64,000 bases of DNA from JAAYZM01 sp964510785 (GCA_964510785.1 CAZECM010000006.1:17616-81615); one strand, 5' to 3'. Shown: positions 51,875-60,284, counted from the first letter of the stretch. The notes: generated by a model not told the origin, from the letters alone. A program made the numbers and translations.

Positions 51875-52701
51875 TGGCGATCGTCGAGGGGCGGCTCGAG
51901 ACCGGGCGGATCTCGTTCGCCGTCCGGAGCGCGGGCGAGGGCGAGCTCGTGCTCCTCCTGCACGGCATCACGGCGGGCGCCGTCGTGTGGGATCCCGTGC
52001 TCGAGGACCTCGCGCGCGACTTCCGCGCCGTGGCCGTCGACCAGCGCGGGCACGGCCGCTCGGACAAGCCGGAGAGCGGCTACGAGGCGGGGGAGTACGT
52101 GGCCGACGTCGGGGCGCTGCTGGATGCGCTCGGGCCGGCGCGGGCCGTCGTCGGGCACTCCCTCGGTGCGCGCAACGCGATCCTCGCCGGCGCCGCGTTC
52201 CCCGAGCGCATCGGCGCCGTGGTCGCGGTGGACTACGCCGCCGGGATGGAGCCCGAGGTACTCGCCGGGTTGCGCCGGGCCCGCAGCCCGGAGGGTCAGC
52301 TCACGAGCGAGGACGACGTGCGTCGCGCGATCCGCACCCGTTCCGCGCTCCTGCCCGGCGACGCCGTGGAGCGTCGGCTGCGGCACCTGTACTCGGTCGC
52401 CGACGGCGGGTTCGCACCCCTCGCCTCGCCGTCGGCGATCGGCCAGACCCTCGAGGTCATGGACGTCGACCTCGTGCCGGCTCTGCGCGACTCGACCGTG
52501 CCGATGCTGCTCGTTCGCGGCGGGGACAGCCCGTTCCTCTCCGAGGCGGCGCACACCTTCAGCCTCGGGCTCCGCGCCGGGCGCCCCGACGGAGGCCCGA
52601 CCGGCCTGGAGGGCGCCGTCGTCCCGGGCACCGACCACTTCGTCCCCGAAGAGGCCCCCGCCGAGCTCGCGTCCCTGATCCGGGACTTCCTCCGCCCCTG
52701 A
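51874..52701 (+). CDS. Alpha/beta hydrolase
   Basis: 275 residues starting within the stop codon of the M24 gene (TGATG). LLLHGITAGAVVWDPV is the oxyanion region, AVDQRGHGRSDKP the usual strand-5 motif, GHSLGARNA holds the nucleophile Ser, and GTDHFVPEEAP the His. It probably cleaves an ester, lactone or C-C bond in the pathway. Confidence 0.85.
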   Translation: MAIVEGRLETGRISFAVRSAGEGELVLLLHGITAGAVVWDPVLEDLARDFRAVAVDQRGHGRSDKPESGYEAGEYVADVGALLDALGPARAVVGHSLGARNAILAGAAFPERIGAVVAVDYAAGMEPEVLAGLRRARSPEGQLTSEDDVRRAIRTRSALLPGDAVERRLRHLYSVADGGFAPLASPSAIGQTLEVMDVDLVPALRDSTVPMLLVRGGDSPFLSEAAHTFSLGLRAGRPDGGPTGLEGAVVPGTDHFVPEEAPAELASLIRDFLRP

Positions 52702-52724
52702 CTCCGGCGCCTCACCACCCCTGT

Positions 52725-52824
52725 GCGGGACGCCTTCCTCCTCCGCGGGACGCCCTCCCCCTTTGCGGGACGTTACATGCGCATATCGTCCCGCAAGGCG
52801 TGATTTGGGGTCATAGCGTCCCGC
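52725..52824. repeat. GCGGGACG direct and inverted repeat cluster
   Basis: GCGGGACG occurs at 52725, 52745 and 52765 with an exact 20-bp period, then inverted as CGTCCCGC at 52787 and 52817. The inner pair makes TTGCGGGACG/CGTCCCGCAA arms (52763-52796) around an ATGCGCAT palindrome. It lies between the convergent hydrolase and Dabb genes and could terminate both. Confidence 0.75.
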
Positions 52825-52849
52825 AGACGTGGTGTGTTTGTCGCGTGGC

Positions 52850-53152
52850 CTAGAGCGCGTAGTCGACGACGGCCTTGTCGAGCGCGACCTCGGGGATGAC
52901 CTCGCGCAGCACGCGCTGGTGCTCCGGGTGGGCCTGGTAGCCCGCGAGCGCCTCCCACGACTCGTGCTCGGAGACGAGCGCGGCGTGCCAGTGCCCCTCG
53001 ATCCCGGACGCGTCGGCGTCCAGTCGCAGGGTCAGCAGGCCGGGGACCACGCCCACGAGCGGCTCGAGAGCCTCCCGCAAGCGAGTCACGGCGGCGAGGC
53101 GCGCGTCGTCGTCGTCGCCCTTCAGGGTGAACAGCACGATGTGGCGGATCAC
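52850..53152 (-). CDS. Dabb-family (stress-responsive A/B barrel) protein
   Basis: 100 residues: VIRHIVLFTLKGDDDD at the start and EGHWHAALVSEHESWEALAGYQAHPEHQRVLREV in the second half, the ferredoxin-like dimeric alpha/beta barrel. Members are small oxygenases or cyclases, or have unknown roles. GTG 53152 has GGAGG 4-8 nt upstream. It is divergent from the Zn-dehydrogenase gene. Confidence 0.8.
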   Translation of the reverse strand: MIRHIVLFTLKGDDDDARLAAVTRLREALEPLVGVVPGLLTLRLDADASGIEGHWHAALVSEHESWEALAGYQAHPEHQRVLREVIPEVALDKAVVDYAL

Positions 53153-53202
53153 GACACCTCCGTCAAGTCTTGGTCGATTCGTTCCCAAGTGTTCAGCGGC
53201 AC

Positions 53203-53217
53203 GGTACATTGCGTACC
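53203..53217. promoter_or_regulatory. Inverted repeat GGTACATTGCGTACC between Dabb and Zn-ADH genes
   Basis: Perfect 5-bp arms (GGTAC/GTACC) with a 5-nt spacer in the 95-nt divergent region, 31 nt before the dehydrogenase start. A plausible operator for the XRE-cupin regulators encoded downstream. Confidence 0.4.
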
Positions 53218-53247
53218 ACGGCACAGGGGCTTAAGAGGAGGCTAGCG

Positions 53248-54360
53248 GTGGTGGCGGTCATGGCCGCGGCGGTGTACCACGGGCGGGGGGACATCCGCTT
53301 CGAGGAGCGCCCCGTCCCCGACGCGGGACCGGGCGACCTGCTCGTGCGCGTCGCGACCGTCGGCGTGTGCGGCACCGACTCCGGCGAGTGGGACCACGGC
53401 CCCGTCCAGCACCCCGTCACCACGCGGCACCCCGCGAGCGGCCACCTCGGGCCCGTCGTGCCCGGTCACGAGTTCTCCGGGACCGTCGTGGGCGTCGGCG
53501 AGGGCGTGGACCCCGTGTGGCTCGGCCGCGAGGTCGCCTCGTGCGGTTCCGTCGCGTGCGGCGGGTGCCCGCCGTGCCTGCGCGGGGAGAGCAACCGCTG
53601 CGCCACGTACGTCGGTGTCGGTCTGCACCGCGACGGCGCGCTCGCGGGCTACGTGACCACACCCCCGGAGAGCTGCGTCCCGATCGACGGGCGCGGCATC
53701 TCGCTCGACGAGGCGGCGTTGTGCCAGCCCATGGCGATCGCCGTGCACTGCGTGAGCCGGGCGGGTGGCGTCGAGGGGCAGACCGTCGTGGTTCTCGGCG
53801 TCGGCGGCATCGGCACGTTCCTGACCTACGCCCTCGTCGAGTCGGGAGCCACCGTGGTGGCCGTCGACCTCGACGGAGGACGCCTCGAGCTCGCCCGTGA
53901 GCTGGGCGCGCACCGTGTGGTCCGCACGCGAGGGGACGACGACGACGCCGAGCGCATCCGGGCCGCCGTCGGACCCGAGGAGCTGCGCATCGTGTTCGAG
54001 GTGAGCGGCACCGCCGGCGGCCTGCGCACCGCCCTCGCCGTCTCGCCCCCGGGCACGCGGGTCGTCGCCGTCGGCATCCAGCGGCGCCCGCTCGAGGTCG
54101 ACCTCGCCGCCCTCACGGTGCGCGAGCTGAGCCTGATCGGCACGAACGCCCAGGTGCGCGAGTCGGACTTCCCGCGCGCCGTCGAGCTCGTGGCCCGCCG
54201 TGCCGGCCGCTGGGCCGCCGTCGCGCCCACCGTCATCCCGCTCGCCGACCTCGTGGACGGCGCGCTGCGACCCATGAGCGAGGGCCGCCCGCCCGCCGTG
54301 AAGACTCTGATCGACCCGTGGTCGAACGAGCGACGACCGATCCGTGGAGGTGCCGAGTGA
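53248..54360 (+). CDS. Zinc-dependent alcohol/polyol dehydrogenase (MDR family)
   Basis: 370 residues. Catalytic-zinc ligands in VGVCGTDSGEW and VPGHEFSG; structural zinc in CGSVACGGCPPCLRGESNRC; NAD binding in VLGVGGIGTFLTYAL. The pattern is that of sorbitol/2,3-butanediol dehydrogenases. GTG 53248 has GAGGAGG 6 nt upstream. It is coupled to the XRE-cupin gene (GTGA overlap). Confidence 0.88.
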   Translation: MVAVMAAAVYHGRGDIRFEERPVPDAGPGDLLVRVATVGVCGTDSGEWDHGPVQHPVTTRHPASGHLGPVVPGHEFSGTVVGVGEGVDPVWLGREVASCGSVACGGCPPCLRGESNRCATYVGVGLHRDGALAGYVTTPPESCVPIDGRGISLDEAALCQPMAIAVHCVSRAGGVEGQTVVVLGVGGIGTFLTYALVESGATVVAVDLDGGRLELARELGAHRVVRTRGDDDDAERIRAAVGPEELRIVFEVSGTAGGLRTALAVSPPGTRVVAVGIQRRPLEVDLAALTVRELSLIGTNAQVRESDFPRAVELVARRAGRWAAVAPTVIPLADLVDGALRPMSEGRPPAVKTLIDPWSNERRPIRGGAE

Positions 54361-55031
54361 CGAGCCAGCTGGGGCAGCGCATCCGGGAGGCCCGCCTCGC
54401 GCGCGGGATGAGCCTGCGCGAGACCGCCGCCAGGGCAGGCGTCTCGCCGAGCCTGCTCTCCCAGGTCGAGACGGGCAAGGTGCAGCCCTCGGTCTCCACG
54501 CTGTACGCCGTCGTGACGTGCCTCGACCTGTCGATCGACGAGATCCTCGACCACCGTCCCTCGGCCGAGCCCGCGCGCCGCCCCCGCCCGGGCGACCCGG
54601 TCCAGCGGGCCACGCAGGCACCCGAGATCCGCATGGAGAACGGGGTGACGTGGCACGGCCTCGCGGTCATGAGCGCGGGCGACCACGTCGACGGCGTGCT
54701 CGCGACCTACGCCCCCCGCGCAGCGAGCTCGCTCGACGACTCGCACATGCGCCACGCCGGTGTCGAGTACGGCTATCTCATCTCGGGCGAGCTCACGCTC
54801 AAACTCGACTTCGAGAGCTACGTGCTGCGTGCGGGCGACTCGTTCTGCTTCGACTCGATGCGCCCGCACCTGTACGTCAACCACACCGACGCGCAGGCGC
54901 AGGGCATCTGGTACGTCGTGGGCAGGGCCGCGGAAGAGGTGGCCGACGGCGAGGAGCCCGGTCCGCCGCGCACCGTCGTCGACGTCCTCGACGCGATGAG
55001 CCGGTTCCCCAACCCCCGCAGCGCGCACTAG
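54357..55031 (+). CDS. XRE-cupin transcriptional regulator 1
   Basis: 224 residues. N-terminal helix-turn-helix REARLARGMSLRETAARAGVSPSLLSQVETGKVQPS; C-terminal cupin (GVEYGYLISGELTLKLD, RPHLYVNHTD) that would sense a small molecule. PuuR-type regulators of this form control amino-acid and polyamine catabolism. GTG overlaps the dehydrogenase stop; GGAGG is the ribosome-binding site. Confidence 0.88.
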   Translation: MTSQLGQRIREARLARGMSLRETAARAGVSPSLLSQVETGKVQPSVSTLYAVVTCLDLSIDEILDHRPSAEPARRPRPGDPVQRATQAPEIRMENGVTWHGLAVMSAGDHVDGVLATYAPRAASSLDDSHMRHAGVEYGYLISGELTLKLDFESYVLRAGDSFCFDSMRPHLYVNHTDAQAQGIWYVVGRAAEEVADGEEPGPPRTVVDVLDAMSRFPNPRSAH

Positions 55032-55053
55032 CGCCCCGTCGCAAGGAGCACGC

Positions 55054-55686
55054 GTGGCCGATCACGACACCCGGTGGGACTTCGTCGGCATGCGCGTGCG
55101 ACAGGCGAGGGCCGACGCCGGGATGACGGTGCGCGAGCTCGCCCGGCGCATCGGCGTGTCCGCGAGCCACGTGTCCCAGGTCGAGCGGGGGATCGGGGCG
55201 TTCAGCGTGCCAGCCCTGTACGCCGTGGCCCGAGAGCTCGACGTGTCGATGCACGCCCTCCTCGACCCGCCGGACCAGGCCGTGGCCCTCGGCGCGGCGA
55301 GCGGCTCACCCGTGGCCGACCTCGTGGCCGCCGGGATCGTGCAACGGGCCGCCGAGCACCCGACCATCGTGCTCGGCTCGGGGCCCCGGTGGAGCAGGCT
55401 GACCGTCGTCGGCGAGGAGAACGCCGAGTTCCTCGAGGTCGTGTACGCCCCGCAGACGGCGCGGCCAGCGGGGGACATCCGCCACGGGGGGCGCGAGTAC
55501 GGGATCGTCATCTCGGGCGAGCTGTCGGTCGAGGTCGACGGGGCGACGACGACGCTCAGCCCCGGCGACTCGATCGTGTTCGACTCGACGCGCCCGCACC
55601 GCTTCTGGAACGAGTCCGACGGCGAGGTCCGGGCGATCTGGTTCGTCCGCGACACCCTCCCCGGTGAGGCCGCCCCTCACGCGTGA
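55054..55686 (+). CDS. XRE-cupin transcriptional regulator 2
   Basis: 210 residues, same architecture as its neighbour: RQARADAGMTVRELARRIGVSASHVSQVERG and a cupin with GREYGIVISGELSVEVD and RPHRFWNESD. It begins 22 nt downstream of regulator 1 after AAGGAG. The two probably arose by duplication and may respond to different intermediates or form heteromers. Confidence 0.86.
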   Translation: MADHDTRWDFVGMRVRQARADAGMTVRELARRIGVSASHVSQVERGIGAFSVPALYAVARELDVSMHALLDPPDQAVALGAASGSPVADLVAAGIVQRAAEHPTIVLGSGPRWSRLTVVGEENAEFLEVVYAPQTARPAGDIRHGGREYGIVISGELSVEVDGATTTLSPGDSIVFDSTRPHRFWNESDGEVRAIWFVRDTLPGEAAPHA

Positions 55687-55708
55687 CGCCCACCAGAACT
55701 GAGACGGG

Positions 55709-56203
55709 CTAGTACTTCCCGCCGGCGTCGATGAGGCGCTGCCGGGAGCGGTTGATCTCCGCCTCGGCCTCGTCGCGGCCCACCCAGTGCGCCCCCTCGA
55801 CCGATTTTCCGGGCTCGAGGTCCTTGTAGACCTCGAAGAAGTGCTGGATCTCGAGGCGGTGGAAGTCCGAGACGTCGTCGATGTCCTGGCGCCACGCGGC
55901 GCGCTGGTCGCCCGCCGGCACGCACAGCACCTTGTCGTCGCCGCCCGCCTCGTCGCGCATGCGGAACATGCCGAGGGCCCGGCAGCGGATGAGGCAACCG
56001 GGGAACGTGGGCTCCTCGAGCAGCACGAGGGCGTCGAGCGGGTCGCCGTCCTCGCCCAGGGTGCCCTCGATGAAGCCGTAGTCGTCGGGGTAGCGCGTCG
56101 AGGTGAACAGCATGCGGTCCAGGCGGATCCGGCCGGTCTCGTGGTCCAGCTCGTACTTGTTGCGCTGACCCTTGGGGATCTCGATAGTGACGTCGAACTC
56201 CAC
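55709..56203 (-). CDS. ppa: Inorganic pyrophosphatase
   Basis: 164 residues of the soluble family I enzyme. MEFDVTIEIPKGQRNKYELD at the start, YPDDYGFIEGTLGEDGDPLDALVL with the metal-binding aspartates, and FFEVYKDLEPGK. It hydrolyses pyrophosphate in the cytoplasm, drawing biosynthetic reactions forward. Divergent from dacB. Confidence 0.96.
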   Translation of the reverse strand: MEFDVTIEIPKGQRNKYELDHETGRIRLDRMLFTSTRYPDDYGFIEGTLGEDGDPLDALVLLEEPTFPGCLIRCRALGMFRMRDEAGGDDKVLCVPAGDQRAAWRQDIDDVSDFHRLEIQHFFEVYKDLEPGKSVEGAHWVGRDEAEAEINRSRQRLIDAGGKY

Positions 56204-56306
56204 GGCCGTCCTTCCAGCACGTCATTGCAGATAATCGGGGTACTGCGAACTAGTGTGACGCACGTGCGGGGCAGACGGCGCCCGCACGGTCGCGGAAGGA
56301 GCGGAT

Positions 56307-57734
56307 GTGCGGGTCCCACGCGGTACCGGCGGGCTGGCGTTCGTGCTCGTCCTGACGCTCGCCGGGGGGTACGCCGTCGGCGACCTCTTCGACCTCCTGC
56401 CCGGCCGCTTCACGCTCGCTCCCGTCCCCGAGATCCCTGACCCTTTCCCCACGGCGCCGGGCGCCACGGGCGCCACGGAGCTCGCGACGGCTCTCGGGGA
56501 GCTCTCCGAGGCGGCGGCAGTGCCGGACACGCAGACGGTGGGTGAGCTCGTCGCGGGACTCGCCGCGAACGAGCGGCTCGGGGGGGCCGACGGCGTGAGC
56601 ATCCTCGTGACCGACGTCACGACCGGAGCCGTGCTCGGCGCGCACCGCGAGACCCAGGCGCGGGTGCCCGCCTCGACCGTCAAGATCCTCACCGCCGTGG
56701 CCGTGCTCGACACGCTCGGCCCGGACGCGACCCTGCCCACCACCGTGCTGCGAGCCTCGGCGGACCGGATCGTCCTCGTCGGGGGCGGCGACATGATGCT
56801 CGCGCCGGGCGCGGGCGACCCGGACGCCGTCGACGGACGTGCGGGCCTCGGTGACCTCGCGCGTGCGACGGCGAGCCAGCTGCGCCTCGCGGGCCAGACC
56901 GAGGTGCGCCTCGACTTCGACGACTCCCTCTTCTCGGGGGCCGAGCTCCACCCCACCTGGGAGAGCTCGTACCTCAACGGCGGCTACGTCGCGCCGATCA
57001 CGCCGCTGGCCGTCGCGCTCGGCGCGCGCCGTACCGATGTGCCCTACCCGCCACGCTTCCTCGACCCGGCCCGCAACGCCGCCGAGGTGTTCGCGGCGGC
57101 GCTCGCGGAGCAGGGCATCGTGGTCGACGGCGCACCGCGGCGCCAGGACGCGCCCGACGACGCCCAGCAGATCGCCGTCGTGCACTCCGCCACGCTCGGC
57201 GAGGTCACCGCGTACATGCTCGTGCACTCGGAGAACACGGTCGCCGAGGTGCTCGGGCGGCTCGCCGCGATCGGCACCGGACTGCCGGGGAGCTTCGACG
57301 GTGCGGCCCAGGCGATGCGCAACGCCGTCGTGGATGCGGGCATCGACCCGGCCGGGCTGCGCGTCGTCGACGGCTCGGGCCTCGCCGCCTCGGCGGGGGT
57401 GCCGGCCACCGTGCTCGCCGAGATGCTGCGGCGCCTCGCCCAGCCCGGGGCGGGGGAGCGAGGGCTGCGCGAGACGGCACTCGGCCTGCCGGTCGGCGCC
57501 CTCGACGGCACGCTCTTCGACCGGTTCGTCGACGCCCCCGGGGCCGGTGTGGTGCGCGCCAAGACGGGCAGCCTGCCGGGCGTGACCTCGCTCGCCGGGC
57601 TCGTGCTGACGGCGGACGACCGCGAGCTCGCCTTCGTCGTCCTGGCCGACGACACCCCCGAGGGCGGGCAGGTCTGGCCGCGCCGGGTCATCGACGAGTT
57701 CGTCAACGCGCTCGCCGCCTGCGGCTGCTCCTGA
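56307..57734 (+). CDS. dacB: D-alanyl-D-alanine carboxypeptidase/endopeptidase (PBP4 type)
   Basis: 475 residues from GTG 56307. An N-terminal hydrophobic segment (LAFVLVLTLAGGYAVG) exports or anchors it. Penicillin-binding motifs are all present: SxxK in PASTVKILTA, SxN in HSENTVAEVLG and KTG in RAKTGSLPG. It trims or cleaves peptidoglycan stem peptides outside the membrane. A dispersed hairpin element follows the stop codon. Confidence 0.92.
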   Translation: MRVPRGTGGLAFVLVLTLAGGYAVGDLFDLLPGRFTLAPVPEIPDPFPTAPGATGATELATALGELSEAAAVPDTQTVGELVAGLAANERLGGADGVSILVTDVTTGAVLGAHRETQARVPASTVKILTAVAVLDTLGPDATLPTTVLRASADRIVLVGGGDMMLAPGAGDPDAVDGRAGLGDLARATASQLRLAGQTEVRLDFDDSLFSGAELHPTWESSYLNGGYVAPITPLAVALGARRTDVPYPPRFLDPARNAAEVFAAALAEQGIVVDGAPRRQDAPDDAQQIAVVHSATLGEVTAYMLVHSENTVAEVLGRLAAIGTGLPGSFDGAAQAMRNAVVDAGIDPAGLRVVDGSGLAASAGVPATVLAEMLRRLAQPGAGERGLRETALGLPVGALDGTLFDRFVDAPGAGVVRAKTGSLPGVTSLAGLVLTADDRELAFVVLADDTPEGGQVWPRRVIDEFVNALAACGCS

Positions 57735-57778
57735 CCCCCACCCTCCCCCGGCCCTTCCCCCAGGGGAGAGACGCTGAA

Positions 57779-57807
57779 CGATTGCGTGCGTCTCACGCAC
57801 GTAATCG
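57779..57807. repeat. Dispersed hairpin element, copy 2
   Basis: CGATTGCGTGCG (57779-57790), loop TCTCA, CGCACGTAATCG (57796-57807): 11 of 12 pairs, the exception a G-U wobble in RNA. Flanks GACGCTGAA and CACTGTC match copy 1 at 25292-25320. It begins 45 nt after the dacB stop. Confidence 0.75.
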
Positions 57808-57915
57808 ACCACTGTCCCGTGGCGCGACTCGGTGGGCTCGATCGACCGAGAGGCCCCGCCGCCCCACCTGCGTTCGCGTGGGCCAGCCCCACGCGGTCTG
57901 TCCGCGCACCCCAGC

Positions 57916-58025
57916 CTGAGCCGTCCGCGCACTCCTTGGTGCAGATGTGACTCGCGCACTGCGCACCCTCGGCGTGTCGCTGATGTTATGTCAGTTGAGT
58001 ACCAAGGAGTGCGCGGACGGCTCAG
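57916..58025. repeat. 25-bp perfect inverted repeat with 60-nt interior
   Basis: The arm at 57916-57940 (begins CTGAGCCGTCCGCGC, ends CTCCTTGGT) is repeated exactly in reverse complement at 58001-58025. The interior (57941-58000) is less GC-rich than the flanks and encodes nothing evident. It could be a MITE-like or REP-like element. Confidence 0.8.
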
Positions 58026-58042
58026 TGCGCGGGGGAACGGGT

Positions 58043-58180
58043 GGTCGGCGGCCCGGGTCGACGGCGGGGGGCCAGGTGGTGGGAGGGCAGGTGGCGGGAG
58101 GGGCAGGCGGGGGATGGCCGAAGGCGGGGGCAGGGGGCCGCTGGCGGGAGGGCAGGCGGGGGTGGCGGACGGCGCGACCC
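58043..58180 (+). repeat. G-rich tandem region
   Basis: Many G3-G5 runs on the plus strand. A near-identical unit starting GGCGGGAGGG and continuing CAGGCGGGGG occurs at 58093 and 58143. It can form G-quadruplexes just upstream of the DUF2342 gene. Confidence 0.6.
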
Positions 58181-58203
58181 CGGGCGGCGGTTACCGTGGG
58201 GGA

Positions 58204-59295
58204 GTGACCGAGCTCAGCCGAACTCCCGCCGTCCCCGTCGACTGGGACGCGGCGGGCGCGATCGCCGCCCGGCTCGTGCGCCCCGGCCCCCAGGCGAGCC
58301 GCGCCGAGCTCGACGAGCTCGTGGGTTCGCTGCGCGGTGCCGGCGAGCGGGCCGCGGGGCACATCGCCGAGATCACGGGACTCTCCCCGGTGGACGGCCT
58401 CGGCGTCGACGACGTGCCGCTGTCCAGGGTGATCGTCGTCGACCGCTCCTCGTGGGCGCGCGCCAACGCCCAGGTGTTCTCCCGCCTCGTCCCGGGCACG
58501 CTGCACCCGCAGTCCCCGAGCCCCGCCGGGTACGTCGGCGCCGTCCAGGTGGCCGGCGTGCTCGCGCTCCTCTCGGGCAAGGTGCTCGGCCAGTTCGACC
58601 CCTTCACGTCCGACGGCCCGCGCGGGCGCCTGTTCCTCGTGGCGCCCAACATCCTCACGGTCGAGCGCGACCTCGCCGCCGAGCCCGCCGACTTCCGGCT
58701 CTGGGTCGCCCTCCACGAGCAGACCCACGCCCTGCAGTTCGCGGCCGCGCCGTGGCTCGCCGAGCACCTGCGCGACCGCGCCTCTCGGCTCCTCGAGCTC
58801 ACGAAGCAGGCCGACGACGACGGCGCCCCCGGGGGACTGGGCGACCTCGTCGAACGCGTGACCCGCGTGCTGTCCGAGGCGCTGCGCGACGGCGGCTCGT
58901 CCCTCGACTCGGGGCCTGCCCTCGCGGGGGTGCTCGGCCGCGAGCAGGCCGAGGTCGTCAAGGAGGTCGGCGCGGTCATGGCACTCCTCGAGGGGCACGC
59001 CGACGTGACGATGGACGCCGTCGGCCCCGGTGTCGTGCCGTCCGTCGCCGCGATCCGCTCCCGGTTCGAGACGCGCCGAGGCGCCGTCGGCTCCCCCCTG
59101 CAGCGCGTCCTGCGCCGGCTCCTCGGGCTCGACGCGAAGCTCGCGCAGTATCGCGACGGTGCCGCGTTCGTGCGGGCCGTCGAGAAGCAGGCCGGGACGA
59201 ACGCCGTGAACGCCGTGTTCGCCGGACCCGAAGGGCTGCCGACCCCCCGCGAGATCGCCGACCCGCGGGCGTGGGTGCGCCGGGTCCTGGGCTAG
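58204..59295 (+). CDS. Zinc-dependent metalloprotease, DUF2342 / F420-associated family
   Basis: 363 residues. The zinc motif HEQTH is in WVALHEQTHALQFAAAPWL (about residue 170), and a later Glu-rich helix (ALLEGHADVTMDAV) supplies the third ligand region. This actinobacterial family commonly lies just upstream of tilS; its substrate is unknown. Start GTG 58204; homology begins there. 2 nt before tilS. Confidence 0.88.
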   Translation: MTELSRTPAVPVDWDAAGAIAARLVRPGPQASRAELDELVGSLRGAGERAAGHIAEITGLSPVDGLGVDDVPLSRVIVVDRSSWARANAQVFSRLVPGTLHPQSPSPAGYVGAVQVAGVLALLSGKVLGQFDPFTSDGPRGRLFLVAPNILTVERDLAAEPADFRLWVALHEQTHALQFAAAPWLAEHLRDRASRLLELTKQADDDGAPGGLGDLVERVTRVLSEALRDGGSSLDSGPALAGVLGREQAEVVKEVGAVMALLEGHADVTMDAVGPGVVPSVAAIRSRFETRRGAVGSPLQRVLRRLLGLDAKLAQYRDGAAFVRAVEKQAGTNAVNAVFAGPEGLPTPREIADPRAWVRRVLG

Positions 59296-59297
59296 CG

Positions 59298-60284
59298 ATG
59301 GGGCCGCACCCCGACGTCGCGACGGCGCGCCTCGCCGTGCGGCGCGCCGTCGAGGACCTGCCCGGGGGTGCGCTCGTGCTCGTCGCGTGCTCGGGTGGTC
59401 CCGACTCGCTCGCCCTCGCCGCGGCTGCCGCCTTCGCGCTGCCGAGGACCGGGCTGCGCGCGGGGGCCGTCGTCGTCGACCACCGCCTGCAGGAGGGCTC
59501 TGCCGACGTCGCGGCCAGGGCGGCCGCGCAGTGCGCCGCCCTGGGGCTCGACCCCGTCGAGGTGTGCGCGGTGGCGGTCGGGACGGCTGGCGGGATGGAG
59601 GCCGCGGCTCGCGAGGCCCGCTACGGCGCGCTCGAGGAGGCCGCCGTGCGGCACGGGGCTGGCGCGGTGCTGCTCGGGCACACGCTCGACGACCAGGCCG
59701 AGACGGTGCTGCTCGGGCTCGCGCGGGGCTCGGGCACGCGCTCGCTCGCCGGGATGGCCCCCGTGCGCGGGATCCTGCGACGCCCCCTGCTCGGCATGCG
59801 CCGCGACCAGATCCTCGAGGTGTGCGCCGCGCTCGGGCTCGAGCCGTGGCACGACCCCACGAACACCGACCCGCACGGACCGCGCCGCAGCGCCCTGCGC
59901 GCGCGCGTCATGCCGGCTCTGGCGGAGGTGCTCGGCCCCGGCGTGCCCGAGGCGCTCGCCCGCACTGCGGAACAGCTGCGGGAGGATGCCGAGGCGCTCG
60001 AACCCCTCGCGGCGGAGCTCTACGACCGGGCCGCCCACGGCGGGGGCCGGTACGACGTCGAGGTCCTCGGTGCCGCTCCCGCGGCGATCCGTCGTCGGGC
60101 GCTGCGCCTCGTCGTCCTCGCGGCCGGGGCGGGCGCCGGGGCGGTCTCGCGCGAGCACGTGCTCGCCGTCGATGCCCTCGTGGGTGACTGGCGTGGTCAA
60201 GGACACGTCGCGCTCCCCGACGGCGCCAGGTGCCGCCGCGAACGTGGCATGCTGATCGTCTCCGGGCCGGCGGTCGGCTCGTAG
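59298..60284 (+). CDS. tilS: tRNA(Ile)-lysidine synthase
   Basis: 328 residues. The PP-loop is VACSGGPDSLALAAA; further motifs are VDHRLQEGSADVA, LLGHTLDDQAETVLLGLARGSG and PLLGMRRDQILEVC. It converts C34 of the AUA-reading tRNA(Ile) to lysidine. Only a short TilS C-terminal region follows the core, as is usual in actinobacteria. Cotranscribed with the metalloprotease upstream and with hpt. Confidence 0.94.
   Translation: MGPHPDVATARLAVRRAVEDLPGGALVLVACSGGPDSLALAAAAAFALPRTGLRAGAVVVDHRLQEGSADVAARAAAQCAALGLDPVEVCAVAVGTAGGMEAAAREARYGALEEAAVRHGAGAVLLGHTLDDQAETVLLGLARGSGTRSLAGMAPVRGILRRPLLGMRRDQILEVCAALGLEPWHDPTNTDPHGPRRSALRARVMPALAEVLGPGVPEALARTAEQLREDAEALEPLAAELYDRAAHGGGRYDVEVLGAAPAAIRRRALRLVVLAAGAGAGAVSREHVLAVDALVGDWRGQGHVALPDGARCRRERGMLIVSGPAVGS

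Larger units (their letters stand above)
57735..58203. other. Repeat-filled intergenic region between dacB and the DUF2342 gene
   Basis: No credible gene. It contains the dispersed hairpin copy 2, a long perfect inverted repeat and a G-rich tandem region, each listed separately. The open frame running through it to the next gene has no coding character before 58204. Confidence 0.7.
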
